43,248 nt of DNA from Candidatus Dormiibacter inghamiae (GCA_016464825.1 JAEKNQ010000024.1:1-43248); one strand, 5' to 3'. Shown: positions 1-8,819, counted from the stretch's first letter. Numbers and translations are program-made. Notes: a model not told the origin generated them from the letters alone.

Positions 1-1
1 G

Positions 2-367
2 CTGGTGACCTGCGGCGTGGTCGCCGGGCTGGCAGGCCTGCTGGAGACCTCGCAGCTGTCCACCGGCGATCCCACGATCGGCCCCGGGTACCTGCTGCCG
101 GTGATCGCGGCCGTATTCCTGGGCTCGACCCAGTTCCGAGGCGGCCGGTTCAACGTCTGGGGCACGGTGGTGGCGGCCTACGTGCTGGCGACCGGCGTCA
201 AAGGCCTGCAGCTGGCCGGTCTACCAATCTGGATCCCCGACCTGTTCAACGGCGCCGCCCTCCTGCTCGCCGTCGGCCTCGCCGCCTGGCGCAGAACACC
301 CACCACCCGCAAGACCACCATCCTACGGCTGCTACGGATCCGGCCCGCGGCTTCTGCCGATGGCTAG
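2..367 (+). CDS. Sugar ABC transporter permease, C-terminal part (RbsC/BPD_transp_2 type)
   Basis: The gene is open at the left edge, so only about the last 121 residues are visible. The stretch has the typical end of an RbsC/XylH-type inner-membrane permease: a hydrophobic helix, a GPGYLLPVIAAVFLGSTQF motif (the conserved loop of ribose/xylose-class permeases), a GGRFNVWGTVVAAYVLATG segment, then a last helix rich in Ala and Leu followed by a basic tail. The role is membrane passage of a sugar or polyol, together with an ATPase and a lipoprotein. No partner gene lies directly downstream; the next gene is on the other strand. A binding protein and a broken ATPase of the same transporter class occur at 12.5-14.3 kb, but belonging to the same system cannot be shown. 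Family assignment is fairly sure; the substrate is unknown. Confidence 0.8.
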   Translation: MVTCGVVAGLAGLLETSQLSTGDPTIGPGYLLPVIAAVFLGSTQFRGGRFNVWGTVVAAYVLATGVKGLQLAGLPIWIPDLFNGAALLLAVGLAAWRRTPTTRKTTILRLLRIRPAASADG

Positions 368-492
368 TGGCAGGCTGCCAGCTTGTTCATCCGCCCAAGC
401 AGGTCTGTCTCGGTGATCCATCGCTTACCGGTGACACAAAGTCGCTGGCGACACGTGAGAAGCGCGTCGCCGGCGTGACCACAGGGCCTTGA

Positions 493-2157
493 TCAGCCTG
501 GGATCACCGGAACCAGGATGTGACTGTCATACTGGCCGCCCGTATGAATGATGTGCTTGCCAGTGTTGCGCGTGACAGGGTGGATCGCGATGCCGACGCC
601 GGGCGCGTCGGACGGAGGGAATGGATCCTTGCCCATGACAACGACGCGCATCTGTTCGCCGGCGCGGAACAGCGTGCTGGACGGCCAGATCTCGATCTCG
701 ACGGGAACGATTTCACCGGGCTTGAGCAGCTCTTCGCGCTGGTGCGGATGGAACGGCTGATAAGGCTTGCTCTTCGCCTCGTCGAGTTCGCGATGTGAAA
801 CGCGCAGCCAGCCGTGTGCGGCGTGCCCAAAGCGAAACCGCGTAATGTAATAGAAGTTGACGAGCTGAACGGTTGAATCGAACTTCTGGACCGCCGCGAA
901 CAGGTCCATGTCGTCGGCATTGTGAGCCTCTACCCACAGCTTGAGCTTGAAATAGCCCGTCAGTTCGGTGTCTTCGCTGAATGTGTATGAGAAGGTCGCA
1001 TGCGGCTCGGCGGCGGTCGCTTCATATGAGACGGCAGATTGATCGCCGACCGGTTCCGGATTCAGCGACCCCGTCGCTGAGTCCAGATATAGGGGCCTGT
1101 ATTGAGTGCGGGCAAGCGGCCACTCATTCTCGGCGCGTTCTTCGCCAACGTCGATCCGCTCGCGGACTTCCAGCCGCACCCTCGGCCACGTATCGACCTC
1201 GTTCGGTATGTCCTTGAGGAAGCGATCGAAGAAGGCCATCTGCCGCCGCGTGCTCTCTTCAGCATACATGCGCGCCCATTTGTTGCGCCCATGGACCTCA
1301 AGCCACTTCTGCTCGGTTCCCAGACGCATGAAGGCGGACAGAGAACCACGCGTATGGACCGCATGGTCGCTCCAGCAGGAGATCACGTACGTGGGCACAT
1401 TGATGCGCTCGACTGCCGGCACTTTGCTCTGCCAATATTCGTCGAAGAACGGGTGAACGTCCATGGCCGTCAGCCAGTTTTCCGCCCGGTTGAGCGAGTT
1501 GCGGGTTTGAGAGTTCCAGAACCCGACGAATCCAGGGTTGGGAATCCCCCCATGCACCACGATTTCGCGATACAGATCGCTCATGCCGTCATAAGGCATC
1601 AGCGCTGCCAGGTGCGGCGGGCGCGTCGCGCCGGCGAACCACTGGACGATACCGAAATAGGAGGCGCCTCCCATGCCGACCTTGCCATTCGACCATGGCT
1701 GCTCGGCGATCCATTCAATCGTGTCGTGAATGTCGTTGCCTTCTTGCGGCGACCAAGCCGTCGCGTCGCCCTCTGAGTGGTTGATGCCGCGCGGATCGGG
1801 CACGACAATGGCATAACCAGCTGGACACCAGACTACCGGATCCTGCGATTCGATCGGGGCATAATCGGAGACCCCGGCATTCTGCGTAAAAGTGGAGCGC
1901 ATCGGCTCGGGCCAGCGCCAATGTTTGCCATAGGCACTCCACAGCAGCACTGCGGGAAGCGGGCCGTCCACGCCGGCCGGCCGATAGATGTCGGTATAGA
2001 TCCTCACGCCATCGCGCAACTTGATTTCTGCGTCATAGTCGATAGTGAGACCGTCGGCGGTTACTTGACGTGGGTTGAAGCCGGGATATCCGCGCTCCGT
2101 GGGATCGAGCCCAGCCTCCATCACCTCTTCATCGATGCCGTTTATCGTCTTACCCAT
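493..2157 (-). CDS. CocE/NonD family hydrolase (X-Pro dipeptidyl-peptidase S15 type)
   Basis: A 554-residue serine hydrolase of the cocaine-esterase/S15 class, acting on esters or amides of unknown structure. The alpha/beta-hydrolase half begins near residue 40. The nucleophile elbow reads GGASYFG with Ser166, the acid is probably Asp264 in CWSDHAVH, and the base His289 in EVHGRNKW, so the triad is complete. The C-terminal third (from about 330) has the jelly-roll domain of this family. No signal peptide is seen, so it is probably cytoplasmic. The start has a good AGGGAGAG ribosome-binding site six bases upstream. It is the last gene of a five-gene minus-strand run and shares its fold with the larger hydrolase at 4746-7040. 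The substrate cannot be read from sequence; neighbouring flavoprotein and VOC genes suggest a xenobiotic or aromatic ester. Confidence 0.9.
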   Translation of the reverse strand: MGKTINGIDEEVMEAGLDPTERGYPGFNPRQVTADGLTIDYDAEIKLRDGVRIYTDIYRPAGVDGPLPAVLLWSAYGKHWRWPEPMRSTFTQNAGVSDYAPIESQDPVVWCPAGYAIVVPDPRGINHSEGDATAWSPQEGNDIHDTIEWIAEQPWSNGKVGMGGASYFGIVQWFAGATRPPHLAALMPYDGMSDLYREIVVHGGIPNPGFVGFWNSQTRNSLNRAENWLTAMDVHPFFDEYWQSKVPAVERINVPTYVISCWSDHAVHTRGSLSAFMRLGTEQKWLEVHGRNKWARMYAEESTRRQMAFFDRFLKDIPNEVDTWPRVRLEVRERIDVGEERAENEWPLARTQYRPLYLDSATGSLNPEPVGDQSAVSYEATAAEPHATFSYTFSEDTELTGYFKLKLWVEAHNADDMDLFAAVQKFDSTVQLVNFYYITRFRFGHAAHGWLRVSHRELDEAKSKPYQPFHPHQREELLKPGEIVPVEIEIWPSSTLFRAGEQMRVVVMGKDPFPPSDAPGVGIAIHPVTRNTGKHIIHTGGQYDSHILVPVIPG

Positions 2158-2231
2158 GGCAGCCTCTCCCTGTGTTCGTTGTCATCCATTTCCCAATGCC
2201 GCTATTGACATAGCGTCCGGTCCCCGATCTT

Positions 2232-2252
2232 GTGCCCTGCCAGCTCGGGCAC
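2232..2252. promoter_or_regulatory. Inverted repeat in the gap upstream of the CocE hydrolase
   Basis: Arms GTGCCC and GGGCAC are separated by nine bases. The repeat lies about 75 bases upstream of the hydrolase start, inside the 218-base gap between the last two genes of the minus-strand cassette. That gap is long enough to hold an internal promoter or a processing hairpin. The function is inferred only from symmetry and position. Confidence 0.25.
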
Positions 2253-2375
2253 TTCGGCGCACTCTTGCGGGCGGAAGCTCTGGGGGAATAGACGCGATTG
2301 CAGACTGTCCCTGATTACTGCATCCGCCGTCATCTGGTCGTCTGAACAGCGCACTCAGTTGCCGCTGGCGGCCCC

Positions 2376-3644
2376 CTAGGTGACCTGCACCGCAGTCGGG
2401 ACAAACCGGTCCAGGGTGGTTATGCCGGCGAACTTATGCGGTTGAAGTCCGGCCATCAGGCGTCCGTAGTTCTCGGAAAGGGCTTCAAGATTTAGCGCGC
2501 CGTGCAAGGTGATCACGCGGGCGTCGCGCCACGCTCGCTGAATGGGCTCCCACTCCATGATCGCGGTCGATCCGGAATTCCTCTGGATAAGCTCGATCGC
2601 CTCCGCGCACCATTTGGCCGCATAGGCAGTCTCAGCGAGAACCCGGGCGCTGAACATTTGTATATATTCCGGAGCAGCCGGCGTGCCGGCAGCAGCGAGC
2701 GCCCCGAGTCGGTCAGTCTCATCGGCGTTGGCGCGGGCCATCACTGTTGCTGACTGGATCTTGGAATGTACTTCGGCCAGCATCAGATGCGTGAGCGGTG
2801 CCTCCAGCTGATTCTTGTACGTGGTGCCGCGGATGGGCCGGCCAGCAGAGCGCTCGAGGAAGCGCTCCAGCGCGCCTTGAGCGAGACCAATCGACATCCC
2901 AGCCATGAGGCTGAACGCCCAGCCGAGCGATGGTGCCTTCCAGAGGGCTCCCTTGAGGCCGTTATCGAGAGTTCCGCCGAGAATGCCACGGAAGTCGACA
3001 CCGCGATAATCTGGAACGAAGAGTTCCTCTCCCGCGAGCGTGATGGAGACACTGCCCGTGCCGCGCATGCCGGCGACCCGCCAGTCGTCGAGAAACCGGA
3101 GCTCGTCGAGCGGAACCTGGATGCCCACCAGATAGGGTCCCTCGCCATCATCGGCAATGCATCCGAGGTTTGTGAAGGGTGCCCAGAGCGAGTCACTCCC
3201 AAAAGTCCAGGGACCGCCGGAAATGATCCAGCCGCCCTCGATCCGCTTTGCGCGCCCCCGGGAAGCTGGAAAATGGCTCGAGCCGGCGACCCGCGGCCCG
3301 ACCCATTTCGGACCGTAGACCTCTTCAACGACGCGAGCGCCCGAACCGGCGGGAATCCAGTTCGTCGACGCTCCCACCCACACGATCCATCCGCACGAGC
3401 CGTCCCATTTGGCAACTTCGGAAACAACGTCAAACTGCTGCTGAACGGAAAGCTCGTCGCCGCCAAACTCAGCGGGACTGCCAACATTGAAAGCGCCGGT
3501 GGCGTCTATGTCGGCGATGGTCTCATCCGACTGGCGCCCGGCGCGTTCGGCCTCAAGCGCGCGCTCCCGCAAGGTAGGACCGAGCTCGCGGACCTTTTCG
3601 AGGACCGCCGCCAGCCTATCGGACGTGTCATTTGTCGCAACCAT
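2376..3644 (-). CDS. Acyl-CoA dehydrogenase-fold flavoprotein (possible flavin-dependent monooxygenase)
   Basis: A 422-residue protein with the three-part acyl-CoA dehydrogenase fold. The N-terminal helical domain contains GSPAEFGGDELSVQQQFDV, the central beta domain runs to about residue 230, and a C-terminal helical bundle follows. The catalytic Glu region of true dehydrogenases is not obvious. The opening and the WDGSCGWIVW segment resemble the HsaA / 4-hydroxyphenylacetate 3-monooxygenase oxygenase group, which uses reduced flavin from a separate reductase. No reductase gene is nearby. The start follows a clear AGAGGAGG site. It sits between the VOC gene and the CocE hydrolase in a same-direction run, which suggests hydroxylation or desaturation of the substrate that the hydrolases process. 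Fold is sure, reaction is not. Confidence 0.82.
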   Translation of the reverse strand: MVATNDTSDRLAAVLEKVRELGPTLRERALEAERAGRQSDETIADIDATGAFNVGSPAEFGGDELSVQQQFDVVSEVAKWDGSCGWIVWVGASTNWIPAGSGARVVEEVYGPKWVGPRVAGSSHFPASRGRAKRIEGGWIISGGPWTFGSDSLWAPFTNLGCIADDGEGPYLVGIQVPLDELRFLDDWRVAGMRGTGSVSITLAGEELFVPDYRGVDFRGILGGTLDNGLKGALWKAPSLGWAFSLMAGMSIGLAQGALERFLERSAGRPIRGTTYKNQLEAPLTHLMLAEVHSKIQSATVMARANADETDRLGALAAAGTPAAPEYIQMFSARVLAETAYAAKWCAEAIELIQRNSGSTAIMEWEPIQRAWRDARVITLHGALNLEALSENYGRLMAGLQPHKFAGITTLDRFVPTAVQVT

Positions 3645-3728
3645 CGTCGTTGCCTCCTCTGTGGTTCAGGCGGATCAATCAATGGAACCATTAGCAATGG
3701 CGCTCGCCGTTCCGCGTTCCGTACTGGG

Positions 3729-4715
3729 TTAGCCGTGCTTCCCCACAGCATCTGCTGGAGGACGCCACCATTTGTCCGGCTCCGGCGAATAGCCGAATTG
3801 CCGTTCGACCTCGAGTGGGACCGAAAGCGTTTTCATGTGGTGCGCGACGGCGCCAATCACATGATTGCCGCCGATGAACGAGGCTGGTTCAGCGACAGTC
3901 CAGTTGAGCCCCGCCGCCCTGACCCGCTGAACGATGCCGGCGGTTTCCGCGGGGTCGCGGTAGCCGACCGCAACCGTTTTAAAGCCTTGGCGATCGAGCG
4001 TGTCATCCTGCGGTCGAGGTCGTCCGGCTGGCGTTTCATACTGAGCCAGTTCCATGAAGATGGTGCCACCGCGCAGGATCGCGGTCCTGCGTCGAGCATT
4101 AGCGAGGCCCCAGAGCTGTTCCTCGTCGGCCGAGTGCAGCTCGACAGCCAGTTCCTCAAGGCCCACGATACCGCCGAAGTAGGCGACTGCCTCGTCAAGG
4201 TCCGTCACAGAAACAGCGACATAGACGACAGCAGGCTCCAGATCGTGATAGCGGTCACGCTCGCCGGGCAGCTCCGCCCCTTCTTCCATGATCTCGACCG
4301 GAATGCCGACTGTTGGATCGCGAAAACAGACCCGGCGCAATCCACTGACCACAATGGGAGCCGTCATCGTCGGGATACCAAGGGCAGCGAGCCGCTCGAG
4401 GGTTGCGTCGAAGTCGGGCACCGAAATACCCAGGCGACAGAAGCCAATATCATTCGGCCGCCATTCTGCTGGCATGGGCCGTTGCGGGGGGCAAGTGTGG
4501 TTCCAGAACTCGAGCTGCACTAGTTCCTGCCGGCCGACCATGTACAAGACGGTCGCTCCGCCCCACCCGCCAAATCCCATCACTTGGCCGTGGTGCTGCG
4601 AAAATATGATCCTGTCACCCGCGCCGGCAAACCCGAAGACACTCGAATAGAGCTGCTTGCAACACGGCAGATTATCACTGCCCATGACGATCTGAACAAT
4701 GTTCGGGCTGTTCAT
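3729..4715 (-). CDS. VOC family protein with two glyoxalase-like domains
   Basis: A 328-residue protein made of two vicinal-oxygen-chelate domains, roughly residues 1-140 and 155-300. Each opens with a beta strand followed by a D-(F/L)-D type turn (SVPDFDATLERL and SVTDLDEAVAYF). The overall layout recalls extradiol dioxygenases or two-domain bleomycin-resistance/glyoxalase proteins. The His normally found in the first strand of metal-binding VOC domains is not seen (NIVQIVMG and VYVAVSV), so classic ring-cleaving dioxygenase chemistry is doubtful. It lies 30 bases downstream of the large hydrolase gene and 84 bases upstream of the flavoprotein gene, all on the minus strand, so co-transcription is likely. 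It could be a binding protein or an unusual lyase/isomerase. Confidence 0.8.
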   Translation of the reverse strand: MNSPNIVQIVMGSDNLPCCKQLYSSVFGFAGAGDRIIFSQHHGQVMGFGGWGGATVLYMVGRQELVQLEFWNHTCPPQRPMPAEWRPNDIGFCRLGISVPDFDATLERLAALGIPTMTAPIVVSGLRRVCFRDPTVGIPVEIMEEGAELPGERDRYHDLEPAVVYVAVSVTDLDEAVAYFGGIVGLEELAVELHSADEEQLWGLANARRRTAILRGGTIFMELAQYETPAGRPRPQDDTLDRQGFKTVAVGYRDPAETAGIVQRVRAAGLNWTVAEPASFIGGNHVIGAVAHHMKTLSVPLEVERQFGYSPEPDKWWRPPADAVGKHG

Positions 4716-4745
4716 CTCCGCGCTTTCAAAATGTAGGATCCCGAC

Positions 4746-7040
4746 TTACTGAAGATCACTCGCCGGCACTATGGGCAACTGAACGTAGCTTGGGTGATCG
4801 GGGCCGGCGTAAACCGTGTTGGTCGCGCCACCATGGTAGCTCTCGTCAAAGGCGCGAACGGGCACGCCCGAAGGCGAATAAGGCTGAACGTCGACCCGGA
4901 GCCGGCAGCCTTTGCGGATCATCGCACTGCTCGGATTGAGGCCGACCTCGATCGCGACGATTTCGCCATTTTCAAGTGGGGCATAGTCCACCTCGGCATG
5001 CGTGTGGACTGGCCAATATTCCGTCGACCTTGCCTCATCGAGCTTGCGGTGCGATACCTTCAGCAAGCCGTGCCCGACCGGATGGATGTTCGTAGGATCG
5101 ATCGGATGGACCAGGGCCTCGTAGCGAATCTCCCGATCTTGCTCATCGATCACGCGCAAAGACACGAAAACATCCATGTCGCTGCTCGTCGACGACACCC
5201 ACAAGCCGGCCTTCATATAGCCGACAAGTACCATGTCCTCGGGCAGCGGATCGCTGACGAACGAGATGCCAGTCGACCAACGCGGGGTGCCGCCGACAGG
5301 ACCGGTCGGCGCGATTGAAGGCCGCCCTAGGTCGAGATGGGCAGCATAGCCCGCGCTGCTTTCAGCGGTCGGAATGTTCTCGCTGATCCGGAGCATATCA
5401 TTCCGGCGCCCGTCTCCTTTCCAGTCCGACGATCTGGCATCTAAATACCAACGGCGGTAAGCAGTCCGCGCGATGGGCCACTCAGCCTCCTCCAAGAGAT
5501 AATAAGTGCCGTTCCCAGTTCTGACCTGAACCCGAACCGGCGCGCCATCCATCGCGCCATTGTCCATGCCCTTGAGCCAATAGTCGAAGAAACGCATATG
5601 TTCGGCTATCGTCGAGCTCTTGTAGCAGTAAGGGAACCAAGCGTCGACGAAATCAAACTTCTTAGCTTTCGCCCCAGTCGACTGTATGAAGGTTTCGCTG
5701 CTGCCAAGCTGGTGGATCACGGCGCCAGTCTGAGGGCCGACTATCCACACCGGCGCCGTTGCCTTCTCGATCTCGGGACGCATAAAGATCGACCCACGAG
5801 GGCCATACGCGGCTGGATCATTGAAAGGGGTTGCAAGCACGCGAGCCATCCAGTCGGTTTCCCGCCGCTCGCCGCAGAAGTTCCCACCGGACCACGCCTT
5901 CCACCACCAGTTCCAGAAACCTTCCCCGAAGAGGCCGCCGCCATAAACCGCCTCGTTGTACAGGTCGGCATCGGTGCCCAAGGCAATCATCGCCTTCAGG
6001 TGGGGCGGCTGCAGGCTCGCCACATTGTGCTGCGTCATCGCTAAGTAGGACATCCCCCACAGGCCAACATTGCCGTTAGACCAGGGCTGCGTTCCCGCCC
6101 ACTCGACCGCATCGTAAAAATCTTCTGCTTCTTGTACGCTGAAGGGCGCTTGCAGACCTGGGCTCTTGCAGACGCCACGAGCGTCCACCCGAATGCACAC
6201 ATAACCGTTCGGAACCCAAACCGATGAATCGGCGCTTTCGTGATTTTCGTACTGGAGACCGCCCGGATTACCTGAGAAATAGCGGTCCTCCAACTCCTCC
6301 TTCTTCAGCGCGTCCTCTTCGCTGCAAATGCACTCATGGTAGAAGCTCTTTCCGTAAAACCCCTTGTTCATGATGATCGGATATTGGCCGTCGTCCGCTG
6401 GGCGGAAGACGTCGGCATAGACAAAGGAGCCATCGCGGAGTGGGACTTTGACATCCGTCATTTTGACAATACCGCGGATGTTGCGCCGAAGCTCATTGCG
6501 TGCGGCAGCAGCATTGCGCAGCCTTCGGGGCTTGTTCGAGGTGAAGACGCCCGACGTGGCATTGAGCTTCTCCAGGAGGCCCGTGACCATGGGGTCATTG
6601 GCGAAGTTGACGGTACCCGCCGCTATTTCATCAACCTTTGCCGGCCGATCTTCAGCCTGGTTGAAATTGATGACCATTGGCTCGACGAGCTCATGCACAA
6701 TCGGCGCAATCGTGACGCCGGTCTCGATGTCGCCCTCCCGGTCCAACGTTTGGATCAGTCGCGCAAGATTGGTCACGACCGGATCGCGCAGCTTGTCAAT
6801 CTTCCCGGCCACGTGGTTGACAAGCTGCGCCAAGTTGACTCGCGGCGCGCCCTCGACCGTTCCCAGGACGACCCCACCCACTAGGAAGGTGACTGCCTCC
6901 CCTCTTCTATACTGGAATTCGCCGCGTTCGTTCGTGATGCCAGTTTGCGTCGGTGTTTGATACTTAAGGCCGGAGATGGGGCCTGCGAAGACACCGGTGG
7001 CGTCGTCGGTCGTCTCTCCGGCTGTATTGGCGTTGGGCAT
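4746..7040 (-). CDS. Large CocE/NonD-type hydrolase with an N-terminal surface-protein-like module
   Basis: About 764 residues from the preferred start, which follows GTGAGAG; upstream in-frame starts at 7064 and 7112 are possible. Residues 20-150 match a module known from bacterial envelope proteins, with a SGLKYQT strand, a GITNERGEFQY turn, a VTFLVGGVVLG strand and a VTNLARLIQTLD helix. No signal peptide precedes it. From about 190 the CocE/S15 hydrolase follows, with elbow GMSYLA and Ser331. Where the 554-residue neighbour has its acid and base, this protein reads GPQTGAVIHQ and VDAWFPYC, so the usual Asp and His are not seen. Many family members vary there, but activity is uncertain. The last 120 residues recur at about four-fifths nucleotide identity in the fragment at 14302-14661. 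Confidence 0.85.
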   Translation of the reverse strand: MPNANTAGETTDDATGVFAGPISGLKYQTPTQTGITNERGEFQYRRGEAVTFLVGGVVLGTVEGAPRVNLAQLVNHVAGKIDKLRDPVVTNLARLIQTLDREGDIETGVTIAPIVHELVEPMVINFNQAEDRPAKVDEIAAGTVNFANDPMVTGLLEKLNATSGVFTSNKPRRLRNAAAARNELRRNIRGIVKMTDVKVPLRDGSFVYADVFRPADDGQYPIIMNKGFYGKSFYHECICSEEDALKKEELEDRYFSGNPGGLQYENHESADSSVWVPNGYVCIRVDARGVCKSPGLQAPFSVQEAEDFYDAVEWAGTQPWSNGNVGLWGMSYLAMTQHNVASLQPPHLKAMIALGTDADLYNEAVYGGGLFGEGFWNWWWKAWSGGNFCGERRETDWMARVLATPFNDPAAYGPRGSIFMRPEIEKATAPVWIVGPQTGAVIHQLGSSETFIQSTGAKAKKFDFVDAWFPYCYKSSTIAEHMRFFDYWLKGMDNGAMDGAPVRVQVRTGNGTYYLLEEAEWPIARTAYRRWYLDARSSDWKGDGRRNDMLRISENIPTAESSAGYAAHLDLGRPSIAPTGPVGGTPRWSTGISFVSDPLPEDMVLVGYMKAGLWVSSTSSDMDVFVSLRVIDEQDREIRYEALVHPIDPTNIHPVGHGLLKVSHRKLDEARSTEYWPVHTHAEVDYAPLENGEIVAIEVGLNPSSAMIRKGCRLRVDVQPYSPSGVPVRAFDESYHGGATNTVYAGPDHPSYVQLPIVPASDLQ

Positions 7041-7127
7041 TAGACTCTCACTTTTATTCGTCATCAACAGGGTTTGTTCCAGCCGACCAGCGCCGCAGCT
7101 CGGAGGGCTCATCTGGGCTCAAGCGGG

Positions 7128-7140
7128 CAGCATCATGCTG
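7128..7140. promoter_or_regulatory. 13-base palindrome upstream of the large hydrolase
   Basis: CAGCATCATGCTG is a perfect odd palindrome about 88 bases upstream of the preferred start of the large hydrolase, in the 240-base gap after the SnoaL-like gene. It is a candidate operator. No regulator can be assigned. Confidence 0.25.
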
Positions 7141-7280
7141 ACCAGCGCGAGCGAAACGGCGACCTTCAACGGCGGCAGGGTCTGGCCGTGCCGAAAGCGT
7201 TCGTCTCCACAAAGCGGCGGCGGCATGGTGTCCCCGCCCCTGAGCTCCCGGTCGCTTTGGGCTGGTGGGCGCGGCCGCAT

Positions 7281-7817
7281 CTACGTCGCCTCGGTCGCCT
7301 TCAAGAATCCAATCTTCCCCGCTTCGCCGTACCGGCGCAGCACATTCCCTCCCATGTCTGGGTTATGTTCGGCCTTCGGCTCGGGAACCAACGGGTTGCC
7401 GGTCCAGGACACCAGCCGGCAAACACGCCGCTGGATGCGCCAACCACGATCGCTCCGGACAAGTTCGTCGTCATACCAGCCCGTTCCTAACCAGGTAGAG
7501 CCACCTTGAGCAGCTTCGCGGACAAGAAGCCAATTGCCGTAGCTGAAGGCATGAGCCTTGTCGCCGTCGACATGCACTAATTGGCCCATCATCGTGTGCT
7601 GGTGGTTATCCAACGTGCTATGAAACTCGGCAAACGAGCGCTTGAAACTGGCGAGGTCCGACCAAACGGCCCCGGCTGGGCCGAAGTCTGCCGTCACGTC
7701 CTTCGCAAAAATGCGGTCGAACAAGTCCCATTGGTGAGCGTCAAGCGCGAAACCATAGAGATTCAATATCTCAATGATTGCCGCTTTGTCGTGTTCAGCC
7801 GTGCTGGTCCTCCCCAT
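7281..7817 (-). CDS. SnoaL/NTF2-like protein (nuclear transport factor 2 family)
   Basis: About 178 residues with the cone-shaped SnoaL-like alpha+beta barrel. An N-terminal helix (AAIIEILNLYGFALDAHQWD) is followed by the FAKDVTADFG strand and turn, then a curved sheet with HTMMGQLVHVDGDKAHAFSY and a TGWYDDELVRSDRGWRI segment. Relatives include small-molecule isomerases, cyclases, dehydratases and the small subunits of ring-hydroxylating dioxygenases. The start at 7817 is preferred because AAGGAG lies seven bases upstream; the ATG at 7823 is only one base from it. It is the first gene of the minus-strand cassette, which suggests a pathway enzyme acting on the same substrate. No exact reaction can be assigned. 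Confidence 0.85.
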   Translation of the reverse strand: MGRTSTAEHDKAAIIEILNLYGFALDAHQWDLFDRIFAKDVTADFGPAGAVWSDLASFKRSFAEFHSTLDNHQHTMMGQLVHVDGDKAHAFSYGNWLLVREAAQGGSTWLGTGWYDDELVRSDRGWRIQRRVCRLVSWTGNPLVPEPKAEHNPDMGGNVLRRYGEAGKIGFLKATEAT

Positions 7818-8010
7818 TTTCATACTCCTTCCGGACTATATTGCCAAGTTTTCTGTTCTTCCAGCGGCGGCGGCGCCACTACGCGCAGTCTCCGCGACGC
7901 CAATTCTGTCATTCACGCACCCGTTCAGCTATTGGCCAAATTCCTTTCCGAGATGTGTCCGCGCTGCGCGTGTTCACTCCGTCCAGAGCCAGGGTGGCCG
8001 GTCGCCATGA

Positions 8011-8712
8011 TCAACCGTCCACCGCGACGAATGCGGCGTCGCCCCGGTGGGCCGCGACGGCCGCTCTGGCACGCTCTTCGTCGCCGAGGCGGATCGCCGC
8101 CACAAGTTCCTCGTGCACGACCATCCGCTGGGCCAGATAGTCGCTCGGGGTCGAAGCCATTTCACGGTCGGCTCGGACCGATAGCTCCGCGATGCAGCGC
8201 ATCATCCCGAGGTACATCGCACGGGCCAGGTCGTTCGGGGTGACCGCCGCGATGCGCTCGTGCAGTGACCAGTTGGCGTGCAGGAACTGCTCCAGATCGT
8301 CACCGGCGCGCCGCATCACGTCTAGGCACATCTCCAGGTCCCGGATGTCCTGGTCGGTCCGGTTTGCAGCGGCATCAAGTGCGATCAGCTCCTCGAGCGC
8401 ATCCCGCACAGCGATGGCGTGCGCAACCGTCGTGGCACCGTGACGCACCGTCAGGAGGGTCTGGCGCAGTCGGACCACGGGAGTGGCCTGCGCCACGAAG
8501 AGCCCGCCCCCGCGCCCCGGGCGCACCTCGACGCTCCCGCGTTCGGTGAGCAGGCGGGCCGCCTCCCCGATGGTGGCGCGGCCGTACCCGATCTGCGCCC
8601 GCAACTCCTCCATGGTGGCGATCCGCTCACCTGAGCTCAGGCGGCTGGCGCCAATCAGTTCCTCGATTTCGGAGGCGAGCTGCAGCGCAAGGCCGGGCGG
8701 TCGCGAAAACAC
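8011..8712 (-). CDS. GntR-family transcriptional regulator with FCD ligand domain
   Basis: 233 residues with GTG start. The N-terminal winged helix-turn-helix spans about 8-75, with recognition part YGRATIGEAARLLTERGSVEV and wing RPGRGGGLFVA. The C-terminal all-helical FCD domain spans about 90-225; candidate metal/ligand residues are the Asp near 104 and the His in LHERIAAV, VVHEELVA and AAHRGDA. This is the FadR subfamily, usually controlled by organic acids from nearby catabolic genes. It is divergent from the monooxygenase remnant at 8820, and the promoter-like element at 8728-8756 lies between them, so it probably once controlled that operon and itself. The coding sequence looks intact although its target genes are broken. 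Confidence 0.9.
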   Translation of the reverse strand: MFSRPPGLALQLASEIEELIGASRLSSGERIATMEELRAQIGYGRATIGEAARLLTERGSVEVRPGRGGGLFVAQATPVVRLRQTLLTVRHGATTVAHAIAVRDALEELIALDAAANRTDQDIRDLEMCLDVMRRAGDDLEQFLHANWSLHERIAAVTPNDLARAMYLGMMRCIAELSVRADREMASTPSDYLAQRMVVHEELVAAIRLGDEERARAAVAAHRGDAAFVAVDG

Positions 8713-8727
8713 GCAAAATTCTACGCA

Positions 8728-8756
8728 TTGACAGGTGGTCGCAGTAAAAGCATAAT
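8728..8756 (+). promoter_or_regulatory. Near-consensus sigma-70-type promoter
   Basis: TTGACA at 8728-8733 and CATAAT at 8751-8756 are separated by exactly 17 bases. The element lies between the divergent GntR gene and the broken monooxygenase/cupin genes and points toward the latter. It is close to the consensus and unusually A/T-rich for this window. Transcription is inferred, not shown. Confidence 0.6.
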
Positions 8757-8819
8757 CAAAAACTGGCGAAAGGTACGATTGTTTAGTCCAGGAGTCGCCG
8801 GCGGTGTGGTGAGGGTCCC

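Noticed and set aside
364..492. A minus-strand reading ending VTGKRWITETDLLGRMNKL, overlapping the permease stop
   Set aside because: About 35 codons that look protein-like, but there is no start and no recognised family; too short to call.
2766..4523. A 585-codon open frame on the plus strand
   Set aside because: It is antisense to the flavoprotein and VOC genes, has no family features and no ribosome site; the minus-strand reading shows clear domains.
3729..4715. Calling the double-VOC protein an extradiol ring-cleavage dioxygenase
   Set aside because: The expected first-strand His ligands are missing in both domains, so the function would be a guess.
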